Origin: Blastococcus aggregatus
GTDB lineage: Bacteria > Actinomycetota > Actinomycetes > Mycobacteriales > Geodermatophilaceae
Reading direction: 5' to 3'
Assembly (NCBI RefSeq): GCF_900221005.1
Contig: NZ_OBQI01000001.1
Span: forward strand, 1,071,255 to 1,135,254
Length of the DNA: 64,000 nucleotides
Under the pieces are notes generated by a model, which made no database searches, had not been told where the DNA came from, and saw nothing but the letters and a program-made list of their open reading frames with translations. Positions within the stretch are counted from its first letter, which is position 1, and the number at the start of each line of letters is the position of its first letter. Made by a program: the position numbers and the translations under genes. Of this stretch, positions 9,648-17,711 are shown in pieces.

Positions 9648-11339
9648 GTGCCCCCCGCCTCGGCAGCCGCTGCCTCCCCGACGCCGTCGCCGTCCGAGCT
9701 CGATCGGCTGCACGCCGCCCTGTGGCGCCTCCTGGCCACCGGCGAGCGGGACGACGCCGCCTTCGGCGACCTCGTCGACGACGTGGACGACGTGTTCTCG
9801 TCCAGCGCCGATCCGTACTGGGTGGCGTGGCGCTCCGCGCTGGCGGCCCGCCGCGGCCTGGCCGACGGCGACGCCGACGCGGCCACCGAGGCGATCACCG
9901 CCGCCCGGGAGGCGCTGCACGGCTGCCTGCCCTCGGTGTGGACCGCGCTCACCCTGGCCTACCTGGCCCACCTCGAGGTCACCGCCGACCACGTCGACGC
10001 CGCGATGCTCATGGCCGTCGACGCCAGCCTGCAGACCGAGGAGCCCTCCGCGCAGGAGCCCTCCCGCGCGCTGCTGCAGGCGCACCGCTGGCTGTCGCTC
10101 ACCCTCGCCGGCCTCGACCTCGAGGAGCTCGCCGTCGCGCACGCCGGCCGGGCGCACCGGGTGGCCGCCCAGCTCCCCGACGTCGACGACCAGTGGCGGA
10201 CGCTGCTGCTCAGCGCCCAGCAGCACGTGGAGCTGGCCCAGACGCTGCACCGCCGCGGCGACGAGCAGCGCGCCGCCGAGCTCGCCGAGGAAGCGATCGG
10301 CTGCGCCACCGCCGCCCGCGGGCTCGACCGGGAGCCCGAGCCGGCCGAGGCCGACCTGCTCGACGTCGTCCAGGCGTGGGCCATGACGTGCACCGACGAC
10401 CTCGACGGCGCGCTCGGCCCGCTGCGCCGCGTGCACCGGCACGTGCAGGCCGACGGCGGGGTGTGGCTGCGCGGCTACACCGACCTCGTGCTCGCCCGGC
10501 TGCTGGCCCGCCTCGCCGCGCGCGACGGCGACCTGATCCGCGGCGAGGAGGCCGTGGGGCTGCTCGTCGACGCCTCGGGCGCCTTCGCCGCGTCCGGCGA
10601 CCGCCGCCGCTACCGGCAGTGCCTGCTCGAGCTCGGGCAGAACACCGCCGACCTGGGCCGCCCGGCCGAGGCGCTGCACTGGCTGGAGGCCTACCGCGCC
10701 GACACCGGCCGCGCGCACGCCCGCGGCCGCGAGCTGTGGGCGGAGATGTTCGTCCGCCGGAGCCGGCTGCGCGAGGCCGAGCGGCAGGCGGCGGTGCTGC
10801 GCCGGCATGCCCTCGAGGACCCGCTGACCGGCCTGGGCAACCGGCGCTCCGCCGAGCGCCGGCTCGCCGGCCTGCGGTTCGGTGAGGAGCCGCTGTCGCT
10901 GGCGGTGGTCGACGTCGACCGGTTCAAGGCGGTCAACGACGGCGCCTCGCACACGCAGGGCGACGTCGTGCTCCGCCGGGTGGCCGACCTGCTGCGCGAG
11001 CACAGCCGCACCGGGGACGAGGTGTTCCGCTGGGCCGGCGACGAGTTCCTGGTGCTGCTGCCGACGGCGACCGAGGCGCAGGCCGTCGTCGTCATGGAGC
11101 GGCTGCGCGCCGCCGTGGCCGCCGCCGACTGGGGCGACCTGCGGCTGACCGAGCCGGTCACGGTGAGCGTCGGCGTCGCGACCGCGCCCCAGGTGGGCGA
11201 GGACCAGCCCGAGCCGGTGGTGGGCTGGCGGGCACTGTTCGACACCGCCGACCTGCTGCTGTTCTCCGCCAAGCGCAGCGGGCGCAACCGGGTGCGCGCT
11301 CCCGGCGGCGGCCCGGCCGACGGGCGGACCGGAGCGTGA
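9648..11339 (+). CDS. TPR-like repeat / GGDEF diguanylate cyclase
   Basis: A 563-aa soluble protein. Residues about 1-385 are alpha-helical, Ala/Leu/Arg-rich and look like TPR-type repeats; no membrane segment is visible. Residues about 390-550 are a GGDEF domain: DPLTGLGNRRS, VVDVDRFKAVND with metal-binding Asp, and the active-site loop RWAGDEFLVLLP (AGDEF variant, usually active). The inhibitory I-site RxxD is intact as RTGD, five residues before AGDEF. It should make cyclic di-GMP in the cytosol with product inhibition. The GTG at 9648 has GGAGG just upstream. Its stop overlaps the start of a second GGDEF gene (GTGA), so the two cyclases are made together. Confidence 0.92.
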   Translation: MPPASAAAASPTPSPSELDRLHAALWRLLATGERDDAAFGDLVDDVDDVFSSSADPYWVAWRSALAARRGLADGDADAATEAITAAREALHGCLPSVWTALTLAYLAHLEVTADHVDAAMLMAVDASLQTEEPSAQEPSRALLQAHRWLSLTLAGLDLEELAVAHAGRAHRVAAQLPDVDDQWRTLLLSAQQHVELAQTLHRRGDEQRAAELAEEAIGCATAARGLDREPEPAEADLLDVVQAWAMTCTDDLDGALGPLRRVHRHVQADGGVWLRGYTDLVLARLLARLAARDGDLIRGEEAVGLLVDASGAFAASGDRRRYRQCLLELGQNTADLGRPAEALHWLEAYRADTGRAHARGRELWAEMFVRRSRLREAERQAAVLRRHALEDPLTGLGNRRSAERRLAGLRFGEEPLSLAVVDVDRFKAVNDGASHTQGDVVLRRVADLLREHSRTGDEVFRWAGDEFLVLLPTATEAQAVVVMERLRAAVAAADWGDLRLTEPVTVSVGVATAPQVGEDQPEPVVGWRALFDTADLLLFSAKRSGRNRVRAPGGGPADGRTGA

Positions 11340-14146
11340 CGACGGCGGCGGGATGGGACAGGTGGGACGCGACGGGCGGAGGACGGCGCGTTCGCGACGA
11401 CGTGCTCGACAGTGACGGAACTCCGGTGCACAGTGCGCTCGTGCCACCCGGAGCCCTGCATCAGCGGGTGACGGCCGCTCTGGCGAACTGGCAGCTGGAC
11501 GACGCCGAGCAGTTGCTCGCCGGCGTCGACTCCGAGCCCTCGCCGTACCAGGCGGCCGAGCCCGACCCGGTCACGGCCGGCGGCTCCGACCTCCGACGCG
11601 CCTGGGCCGACACCCTGCGGGCCGAACTCCTGGTCCGCCGGCTGCGGGTCGCCGGGTTCACGCTCGTCGGCGAGCCGGTGACCACCGGCGGCCCCGAGTC
11701 CGAGCGCGAGCCCGCCCTCGACCTGCACGCCGGGGTGGCCGAGCTGATCGACGGGGACGGCGAGAGCGCCGACCCGCGCTCGGAGTCCGCCTCCCGGGCG
11801 GCGCTGGCGATCGCGCTGGTCCGGTCGGCCAAGGCGGCCTTCGACGCGACCGACGACGCCCTGCAGCGCGCCGCCGGTCTGGCCCGGCACGCACGGATCG
11901 AACTGCTCTCCCGCCGGATCGACGCCGCCATGGACGAGGCGGTCGAGGCGGCCAGCCTGCTCGACCCCGGCCTACCGCCGAGCCGGCTGCTGGTGGACAC
12001 CCTCGGCACGCTGGCCGGCGTCCTCGCCGACCTGGAGCTGATGCCGCTGGCGCTGGACTTCCAGCGCCGGGCGCACGAGGCGGCGCGCTGGGCGGCGGCC
12101 GACCCCGCACTCCTGGAGCCGGGCGACGGCGATCCGGACGAGCTCGTCGCGGGGGCGGCCACCCGGCTCGGCGAGCTGTGCGCCGAGCTCGGCGAGGGGC
12201 TGCTGGACGACGGGCTGCCGGAGTCGGCGAACCCGCACTTCGCCGAGGCCCGCACGCTGGCCGAGGAGGCCCTCCAGCTGCTTCCCCCGGAGGCGCCCGG
12301 CGTCGTCGCGGCGCAGATCGTGCACGGCTGGGCGCTCGTCGGTCTGGGCGAGCACGCCGCCGCGACCGGGCCGCTGCGCTCCGCCGTCCGCATCACCTCG
12401 GCCGCCGACGACCGCGCCCAGCGCGCCTCCGCCCAGCTGGCGCTGGGCCGGACGCTGCGCCGGCAGGGCGACCCCGCCGGCGCCGACGAGCACCTGGTCT
12501 CGACCCTCCAGCTGGCCACCGAGCACGGCCTCCCCCGGCTGCGCCGCGCCGCCCTGCGCGAGCTGTGCACGCTGCACGCCGAGCTGGACGACGCCGGCCG
12601 CGCGCTGCCCTACCTGCAGGCCTACCTCGCCGACGAGCTGGACCGGGTGGACGAGCGGCGCACCCGCTGGGTGGAGCTGTTCGGCCGGCGCAAGAGCCTG
12701 CTGGAGACCGAGCGGGCCGCCGGGCAGCTGCGCCGCCAGGCCTACGAGGACCCGCTCACCCACCTGCCCAACCGGCGCTACGCCGAGGCGCGGCTGGACG
12801 GCCTGCTCGCCGGCGGTGGGATCCCCGCGCTGGCCGTCGTCGACGTCGACCGGTTCAAGTCGATCAACGACGCGATCGGCCACCCCGGCGGCGACGCCGT
12901 GCTGCGCGCGGTGTCGGAGCTGCTCATCGCGGGCGTCCGCGACACCGACGAGGTCTGCCGCTGGGCCGGCGACGAGTTCGTCGTCCTGCTGCCCGACACC
13001 ACCGCCGAGCAGGCCGAGCGGGCGCTGGAGCGCACCCGCCGCAAGGTCGCCGGCTACGACTGGGCCTCGCTCGGGCTGAGCACGCCGGTGACGATCAGCG
13101 TCGGCATCGCCTCGGCCGCCCGCGGCGACGACCGGCGCACCCTGTTCGCCGCCGCCGACGGCGTGCTCTACGACGCCAAGCGCAGCGGTCGGGACCGCGT
13201 CGTGCGCCTCTCCGGGGTCACCCAGAAGCGGGCCGGCGGCAGCCCGCTGGACGTGCTGTTCGGCGGCCCCGCCCCGGCGGAGCGGCCGGCCGAGCAGGTC
13301 CTGACGGCCGCGGACCTCCCCGCGGTCGAGACCGTCGAGGACGTCGCAGTGGTCAAGGACCTCTCGACCTCCGACGACGGCTTCGCGCCGCTGCTGGTGG
13401 TCCCGGAACCCGCCGACCCGCCGCTCGGCGTGGACCGGCCGGATGAGCCGCTGCTCGGCCTGCTGCCCAGCGCCCCTGCCACCCAGGACGACCGCGAGCC
13501 CGCGAGCACCCCGCCGGCCACGCCCCGAGTGCCCGAGCCGGAGGTCGTCTGGGCGACCGGGCGCACCACCGAGCAGGTGCTGGCACTGGTGCGCGAGGCG
13601 CGCCGCGAGCACCCCGACCGTCCGGCGCTCGTGCTGCGGGCCGGCGCGGAGACGCTGGTCGCGCTCGCCTCGGAGCACGACGCGTACACGACCATGGACG
13701 CCGCCGCGATGGCCGCCGCCGTCGGCCCGCTGCCCGAGCAGGTCGGCCGGGTCGCCGTGCTGTCCGCCGGGGGCGCCGACACCCCGATCGCCGCCGAGGT
13801 CGCCTTCGTGGCCCGCGTCTCGGGCAGCGCGGCCGTGCGGCACGACGACGTCGCTGGCAGCCGGATCCGTGCGCTGCTCACCGAGCCAGGGCGGCTGCCC
13901 GACGCCGACTGCCTGGTCGTGGTGGCCGGCATGGACGCCGCGCTGGTCGCGACGCTGGGCGCGCTCACCGACGTCCCCGTGGTCGCGGTGCCGACGTCGG
14001 CCGGTCAGCCCGTCGGCCTCGGCGGCCTGGGCGCGCTGATGACCATGCTGACCGCCGCCGCCCCGGGCGTCGCGGTGACCGGCGTGGACAACGGCTGGTC
14101 GGCCGGCGTCTTCGCCGCTCGTGTCGCGCGCCGCGCCGCCCGCTGA
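11336..14146 (+). CDS. TPR-like / GGDEF diguanylate cyclase with C-terminal LarB-like domain
   Basis: A 936-aa fusion. Residues about 30-450 are helical TPR-like repeats. Residues about 455-625 are a GGDEF domain (DPLTHLPNRRY, VVDVDRFKSIND, RWAGDEFVVLLP, with an intact RDTD I-site). A Pro/acidic linker (about 630-735) leads to residues about 735-930, which match LarB (AIR-carboxylase/PurE-like fold): EVVWATGRTTEQV, SAGGADTPIAAE, VVVAGMDAAL, PVVAVPTSAGQ and GVDNGWSAG. The cysteine of the family's conserved NSCA stretch, the catalytic residue in lactate-racemase LarB, is alanine here (MLTAAAPG). The domain may therefore be a ligand sensor and not an enzyme. No larA, larC or larE is present. GTG start overlaps the previous stop. 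Confidence 0.88.
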   Translation: MTTAAGWDRWDATGGGRRVRDDVLDSDGTPVHSALVPPGALHQRVTAALANWQLDDAEQLLAGVDSEPSPYQAAEPDPVTAGGSDLRRAWADTLRAELLVRRLRVAGFTLVGEPVTTGGPESEREPALDLHAGVAELIDGDGESADPRSESASRAALAIALVRSAKAAFDATDDALQRAAGLARHARIELLSRRIDAAMDEAVEAASLLDPGLPPSRLLVDTLGTLAGVLADLELMPLALDFQRRAHEAARWAAADPALLEPGDGDPDELVAGAATRLGELCAELGEGLLDDGLPESANPHFAEARTLAEEALQLLPPEAPGVVAAQIVHGWALVGLGEHAAATGPLRSAVRITSAADDRAQRASAQLALGRTLRRQGDPAGADEHLVSTLQLATEHGLPRLRRAALRELCTLHAELDDAGRALPYLQAYLADELDRVDERRTRWVELFGRRKSLLETERAAGQLRRQAYEDPLTHLPNRRYAEARLDGLLAGGGIPALAVVDVDRFKSINDAIGHPGGDAVLRAVSELLIAGVRDTDEVCRWAGDEFVVLLPDTTAEQAERALERTRRKVAGYDWASLGLSTPVTISVGIASAARGDDRRTLFAAADGVLYDAKRSGRDRVVRLSGVTQKRAGGSPLDVLFGGPAPAERPAEQVLTAADLPAVETVEDVAVVKDLSTSDDGFAPLLVVPEPADPPLGVDRPDEPLLGLLPSAPATQDDREPASTPPATPRVPEPEVVWATGRTTEQVLALVREARREHPDRPALVLRAGAETLVALASEHDAYTTMDAAAMAAAVGPLPEQVGRVAVLSAGGADTPIAAEVAFVARVSGSAAVRHDDVAGSRIRALLTEPGRLPDADCLVVVAGMDAALVATLGALTDVPVVAVPTSAGQPVGLGGLGALMTMLTAAAPGVAVTGVDNGWSAGVFAARVARRAAR

Positions 14147-14165
14147 CCCGCCACCCTGCATCCCC

Positions 14166-14177
14166 AGTTGATCAACT
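14166..14177. repeat. 12-bp perfect palindrome AGTTGATCAACT
   Basis: Lies directly before the ATG of the YczE-like gene. It shares AGTTGATCA with the outer tips of the type-D palindrome at 36056-36129 and may be a remnant of that family, or an operator. Confidence 0.4.
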
Positions 14178-14179
14178 CG

Positions 14180-14773
14180 ATGGTGGGGCGGCGGCTCCCG
14201 CGGCGGGTCGTCCAGCTCTTCCTCGGCCTGGCGCTCTACGGCGTCTCGATCGCCGCCCTGGTGCTCGCCGATCTGGGCGTCATGCCGTGGGACGTGCTGC
14301 ACCAGGGGCTGGCCCGCCAGCTCGGCTGGTCGCTGGGCACGGTGATCATCGTCGTCGGTGTGCTCGTGCTGCTGGCCTGGATCCCGCTGCGCGAGCGCCC
14401 GGGCCTCGGCACCGTCAGCAACGTGATCGTGGTCGGTCTGGTGGCCGACGCGGTGCTGGCGGTCGTCGATCCGCCGTCGTCCCTGGCGGTCCGGATCGCG
14501 CTGGCCGCCGGCGGCATCGCCTGCAACGCCGTCGCCACCGCCGCCTACGTGGGCGTGCGGCTCGGCCCGGGGCCGCGGGACGGGCTCATGACCGGGCTGG
14601 TGCGACGGACGGGGCGGAAGGTCGGGCCGGTGCGCACCACGATCGAGGTCCTCGTCGTCGTCTCGGGCTGGCTGCTCGGGGGCACGGTCGGCGTCGTCAC
14701 GGTGGTCTACGCGCTGGCCATCGGGCCCCTGGTGCAGCCGCTGCTCCCCCGGCTGACCGTCGACGCGCGCTAG
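14180..14773 (+). CDS. YczE/YitT-like integral membrane protein
   Basis: A 197-aa polytopic protein with about five hydrophobic segments. LVLADLGVMPWDVLHQGLA, the GTVSNVIVVG stretch and LGPGPRDGLMTGL are typical of the uncharacterised YczE family (COG2364). The function is unknown; homologues are sometimes placed near transport or peptide-production genes. I chose the ATG at 14180; a TTG at 14168 inside the palindrome is possible but unlikely. Its stop overlaps the stop of the convergent MFS gene by 4 nt (CTAG read on both strands). Confidence 0.78.
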   Translation: MVGRRLPRRVVQLFLGLALYGVSIAALVLADLGVMPWDVLHQGLARQLGWSLGTVIIVVGVLVLLAWIPLRERPGLGTVSNVIVVGLVADAVLAVVDPPSSLAVRIALAAGGIACNAVATAAYVGVRLGPGPRDGLMTGLVRRTGRKVGPVRTTIEVLVVVSGWLLGGTVGVVTVVYALAIGPLVQPLLPRLTVDAR

Positions 14774-15909
14774 TCGAGCACCGGCGGCCGCAGCCCCCGC
14801 ACCACCACCGGGACGACGGCGAGCACCAGCACCGCGGTCGCCACCGGGCCGCCGAGCGCCCAGGCGGCGAACACCAGCAGCCCGGCGAGCTCGACGCCGA
14901 GCCCGGCGACCGAGCTGACCGTCGCGCGGTAGGGCCCCTCGATCCGTTCCTGCAGCCGGGCCTCCGCGGCGACCAGCACCGCCAGGTACAGCCCGTAGGC
15001 GAGAGCCAGCGCGGTCAGCGCCGCGGGCGCGGGCAGCACCGCTCCCGCGCCCAGCAGCAGCCCCGCCGTCGCCAGCGCTGCGGGCAGCAGGCCGTCGCGG
15101 AGGCCCGCCGCGCGGCCGCCGAGCTCGGCACCGGCCGCGCCGGCCAGCGCGATGACGAGGACGGCGAACGGCACCGCCCCCGTCGGCACGCCCCGGTCGG
15201 CGGCGAGCACCGGGAAGTACTCCTCCATGGCGTCCAGCCCGCCGACCAGCGCCACCGCGACGACGGCGATCCGCAGCGGCGGGTGCCGCACCACCTGCCG
15301 CGCGCCGGCCCGCAGCGTGGTCAGCAGGGCGCCGGTCCGCTCGCGCGGCGGCTCCGGGAAGCGCAACGCGAGCGCCGCGGCGGCCAGGCAGGTCGCCGCG
15401 CTCACCCAGCCGACGAGCTCGAACCCACCGATCGCGTGCAGCCCGGTCGCCGCGGCGGCGGTGGGCACCTGGACCAGCAGCTCCGCGGCCGTCATCCGGC
15501 CGTTGACCCGGGCGAACGCCTCCTCCGCGCCGACGTCGCGGAGGCCGTCGAAGACCAGCGCCTCGGCGGTGCCGGAGTAGAGCGAGCCGGCCACACCCCA
15601 GAGGACGAAGCCGGCCGCGAACCCCGCTGTCCCGGGCGCGACGGTCCAGAGGGCGAAGGCCGCCGCCTGCAGCACGCCGCCGCAGACCAGGACGCCGCGG
15701 CGCGACCCCCGGTCGGCGAGCGCACCGGCCGGCACCTCGGCGAGCAACGCGGTGACCGACCAGACGGCGAACAGCCCGGAGACGCCCGCCGTCGTCAGGC
15801 CGGTCTCGAGGAACAGCAGCGCGTACAGCGGGTAGAGGGGCACCAGCTCGGAGAGCGCGGCCCAGCCCACCGCGAGCCGGGCGAGGGATCGGGCTGGCGG
15901 TGGCGGCAC
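14770..15909 (-). CDS. Major facilitator superfamily transporter
   Basis: A 379-aa protein with about 12 hydrophobic helices and the MFS loop signature after TM2 (GALADRGSRRGVLVCGG, a variant of GxLaDrxGrr). The central loop around residues 180-210 is charged (FPEPPRERTGALL). Substrate unknown; likely a proton-coupled exporter in the plasma membrane. Translation starts at a GTG at 15909. No regulator is adjacent. It is convergent with the YczE-like gene, overlapping it by 4 nt. Confidence 0.87.
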   Translation of the reverse strand: MPPPPARSLARLAVGWAALSELVPLYPLYALLFLETGLTTAGVSGLFAVWSVTALLAEVPAGALADRGSRRGVLVCGGVLQAAAFALWTVAPGTAGFAAGFVLWGVAGSLYSGTAEALVFDGLRDVGAEEAFARVNGRMTAAELLVQVPTAAAATGLHAIGGFELVGWVSAATCLAAAALALRFPEPPRERTGALLTTLRAGARQVVRHPPLRIAVVAVALVGGLDAMEEYFPVLAADRGVPTGAVPFAVLVIALAGAAGAELGGRAAGLRDGLLPAALATAGLLLGAGAVLPAPAALTALALAYGLYLAVLVAAEARLQERIEGPYRATVSSVAGLGVELAGLLVFAAWALGGPVATAVLVLAVVPVVVRGLRPPVLD

Positions 15910-16002
15910 GGTCGAGGCGGGTCAATGTCGGCGCATGACGGCACGCTAGCGCCGTCGTCCGACCGTCGCAGCCGGTTTCCGCACAGCACCGGCTACTCTT
16001 CC

Positions 16003-16112
16003 CGGCGAAGGGGAGTAGCCCCCCGTCCGCTGGTCGACATGCTGGCGCGCCCGCTCGCGGGCCGCCCGGTCAGCGGGTCCGCGCCCCGGCGCGGATGGGC
16101 GAGACCTTCGAT
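16003..16112 (+). ncRNA. yybP-ykoY-type manganese riboswitch
   Basis: Upstream of the GDT1-family gene, the sequence has the two conserved ends of this class: AAGGGGAGTAGC at about 16008-16019, and GAGACCTTCG at about 16101-16110, with GTCGACATGCTGG between and GC-rich helices closing a long hairpin. In the known class these two strands meet to bind Mn2+, switching on manganese exporters. The 5' part can also pair outside the aptamer (GGCTACTCTTCCC at 15991-16003 is complementary to GGGGAGTAGCC), a ready alternative fold for regulation. Boundaries are approximate. Confidence 0.82.
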
Positions 16113-16186
16113 CGCAGCCATCCCGTGCTGCCGGTCGGAGGCTGCCCTGCCCCCGCCTGGCGGCGCCTCGCGGAAGTAGGAACCTC

Positions 16187-16783
16187 GTGGTCCTGTCGGT
16201 CGTCCTGGCCGCGTTCGTGCTGGTGCTCCCCGTGGAGCTGCCGGACAAGACGCTGTTCGCCAGCCTGGTGCTCGCCACCCGCTTCCCCCCGGTGCCGGTG
16301 TTCGTCGGCGTCGGTGCGGCGTTCGGGCTGCAGGTGGCCATCGCGGTCACGGCGGGCTCGCTGCTGTCGCTGCTGCCCGAGGCCCTGGTCAGCGGCGTCG
16401 TCGCGCTGCTGTTCCTCGTCGGGGCGGTCATCCTCTGGCGCAGCGCGAACAGCGGTGCGGAGGACGCCGACGACGCGGGCGAGGGCAAGGAGGGCCGGTC
16501 CTTCCTGCGGGTCGCCGCCATCTCCTTCGGCGTGCTGTTCGCCGCCGAGTGGGGCGACCTGTCCCAGCTGGCCACGGCCGGGCTGGCCGCCCGGTACGAC
16601 GAGCCGCTGTCGGTGTTCGTCGGGGCGTGGGCGGCGCTGCTCGTGGTCTCGGCGCTGGCCGTGTTCCTGGGCAAGAACCTCGCCGACCGGCTGCCGATCG
16701 CGCTCATCCGGCGGGTCGCGGCCGGGCTGTTCCTGGTCTTCGCGGCGGTCGCCGTCGTGGAGACGATCCGCACGCTCACCTGA
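16187..16783 (+). CDS. GDT1/TMEM165 (UPF0016) family manganese exporter
   Basis: A 198-aa membrane protein with two homologous halves of three TM helices. Each half has the family's metal-binding motif ExGD(K/R)(S/T) in near-canonical form: ELPDKT at residues 17-22 and EWGDLS in the second half. A short acidic loop (GAEDADDAGEGKEG) joins the halves. Family members move Mn2+ (and Ca2+) across membranes; bacterial ones export manganese. The yybP-ykoY riboswitch in front supports Mn2+-dependent expression. Translation from the GTG at 16187. Confidence 0.9.
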   Translation: MVLSVVLAAFVLVLPVELPDKTLFASLVLATRFPPVPVFVGVGAAFGLQVAIAVTAGSLLSLLPEALVSGVVALLFLVGAVILWRSANSGAEDADDAGEGKEGRSFLRVAAISFGVLFAAEWGDLSQLATAGLAARYDEPLSVFVGAWAALLVVSALAVFLGKNLADRLPIALIRRVAAGLFLVFAAVAVVETIRTLT

Positions 16784-16833
16784 GCAGGGACGGTGGAATC
16801 GCTGCGGGCGGGCAGGAAGTCGCGCCGGCCCGC

Positions 16834-16864
16834 TTGACCCTGACGCGACGTCAGGCAGTTGTCT
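16834..16864 (+). promoter_or_regulatory. MerR-type promoter/operator of the TipA-like gene
   Basis: TTGACC (16834-16839) and TTGTCT (16859-16864) are separated by 19 bp, the over-long spacing typical of MerR-activated promoters. Between them lies the inverted repeat CTGACG-CGA-CGTCAG (16840-16854). The arrangement suggests autoregulation by the downstream gene. Confidence 0.65.
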
Positions 16865-16892
16865 CTCCTCCAGCAGAGGAAGGGAGGACCCG

Positions 16893-17645
16893 ATGAACGT
16901 GGGCGAGGTCGCGGCGCTGGCCGGCGTCACGGTGCGCGCGCTGCACCACTACGACCGGATCGGGCTGCTGTCGCCGTCCGGGCGCACATCGGCGGGATAC
17001 CGGCAGTACGCGCCGGCCGACCTGGACCGGCTGCACTCGGTGCTGCTGTACCGCGCGCTCGGGTTCTCCCTCGAGGAGGTCGCGACCCTGCTGGACGACC
17101 CGTCCGCCGATCCCACCGAGCACCTGCGCCGCCAGCACCGGCTGCTGCTCGACCGGCGGGACCGGACGTCGGCGATGGTCGCGGCCGTCGAGAAGGAACT
17201 GGAGGCACGTGCGATGGGGATCTCCCTGACCCCGGAGGAGCGGTTCGAGGTGTTCGGCGAGCAGGACCCGGCGCAGTACGACGCGGAGGTATCGCAGCGG
17301 TGGGGCGACACCGACGCCTACGCGCAGTCGAAGCGGCGGACGGCGGCCTACGCGAAGGAGGACTGGCTGCGGATCAAGGCCGCGGCCGAGGACCTCGAGG
17401 CGCGGTTCGCCGCCGCCCTGGCCGCCGGCGTCCCGGCCGACTCCCCGCAGGCGATGGACCTGGCCGAGGAGCACCGGCAGCAGATCACCGGCACCTACTA
17501 CGACTGCCCGCCGGAGATGCACGCGGCGCTGGGCCGGATGTACGTCGAGGACGAGCGGTTCGCGGCGCACCACGACGGCCGCGCGCCGGGGCTGGCGCGG
17601 TACGTGAGCACCGCCGTCCAAGCCAACGCGGTGCGCCAGGGCTGA
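16893..17645 (+). CDS. TipA-like MerR-family regulator with TipAS effector domain
   Basis: A 250-aa protein. Residues 1-75 are a MerR winged-helix (VGEVAALAGVTVRALHHYDRIGLLSPSGRTSAGYRQY); a coiled-coil dimerisation helix follows to about 115. Residues about 135-250 match the TipAS multidrug-binding domain (SQRWGDTDAYAQSKRRTAAY, DWLRI, YYDCPPEMHAALGRMYVEDERF). TipAL of Streptomyces activates its own promoter on binding thiopeptides. Here GGGAGG precedes the ATG and a MerR-type promoter lies upstream. In TipAS a cysteine captures the drug covalently; Cys in YDCPPE could serve, but I cannot confirm it from sequence. No target gene other than itself is evident. Confidence 0.9.
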   Translation: MNVGEVAALAGVTVRALHHYDRIGLLSPSGRTSAGYRQYAPADLDRLHSVLLYRALGFSLEEVATLLDDPSADPTEHLRRQHRLLLDRRDRTSAMVAAVEKELEARAMGISLTPEERFEVFGEQDPAQYDAEVSQRWGDTDAYAQSKRRTAAYAKEDWLRIKAAAEDLEARFAAALAAGVPADSPQAMDLAEEHRQQITGTYYDCPPEMHAALGRMYVEDERFAAHHDGRAPGLARYVSTAVQANAVRQG

Positions 17646-17711
17646 TCCCCGCCGGGGAGACCGACGTCACCACGAGCGGTCGGCGGACCACCCCCGCGGA
17701 CCCGCATCCTT

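Noticed and set aside
13530..14140. PurE (AIR carboxylase) domain at the end of the GGDEF protein
   Set aside because: The VVVAGM, AVPTSxG and VDNG motifs are LarB-type; the fold is shared but the signature is not that of purine biosynthesis.
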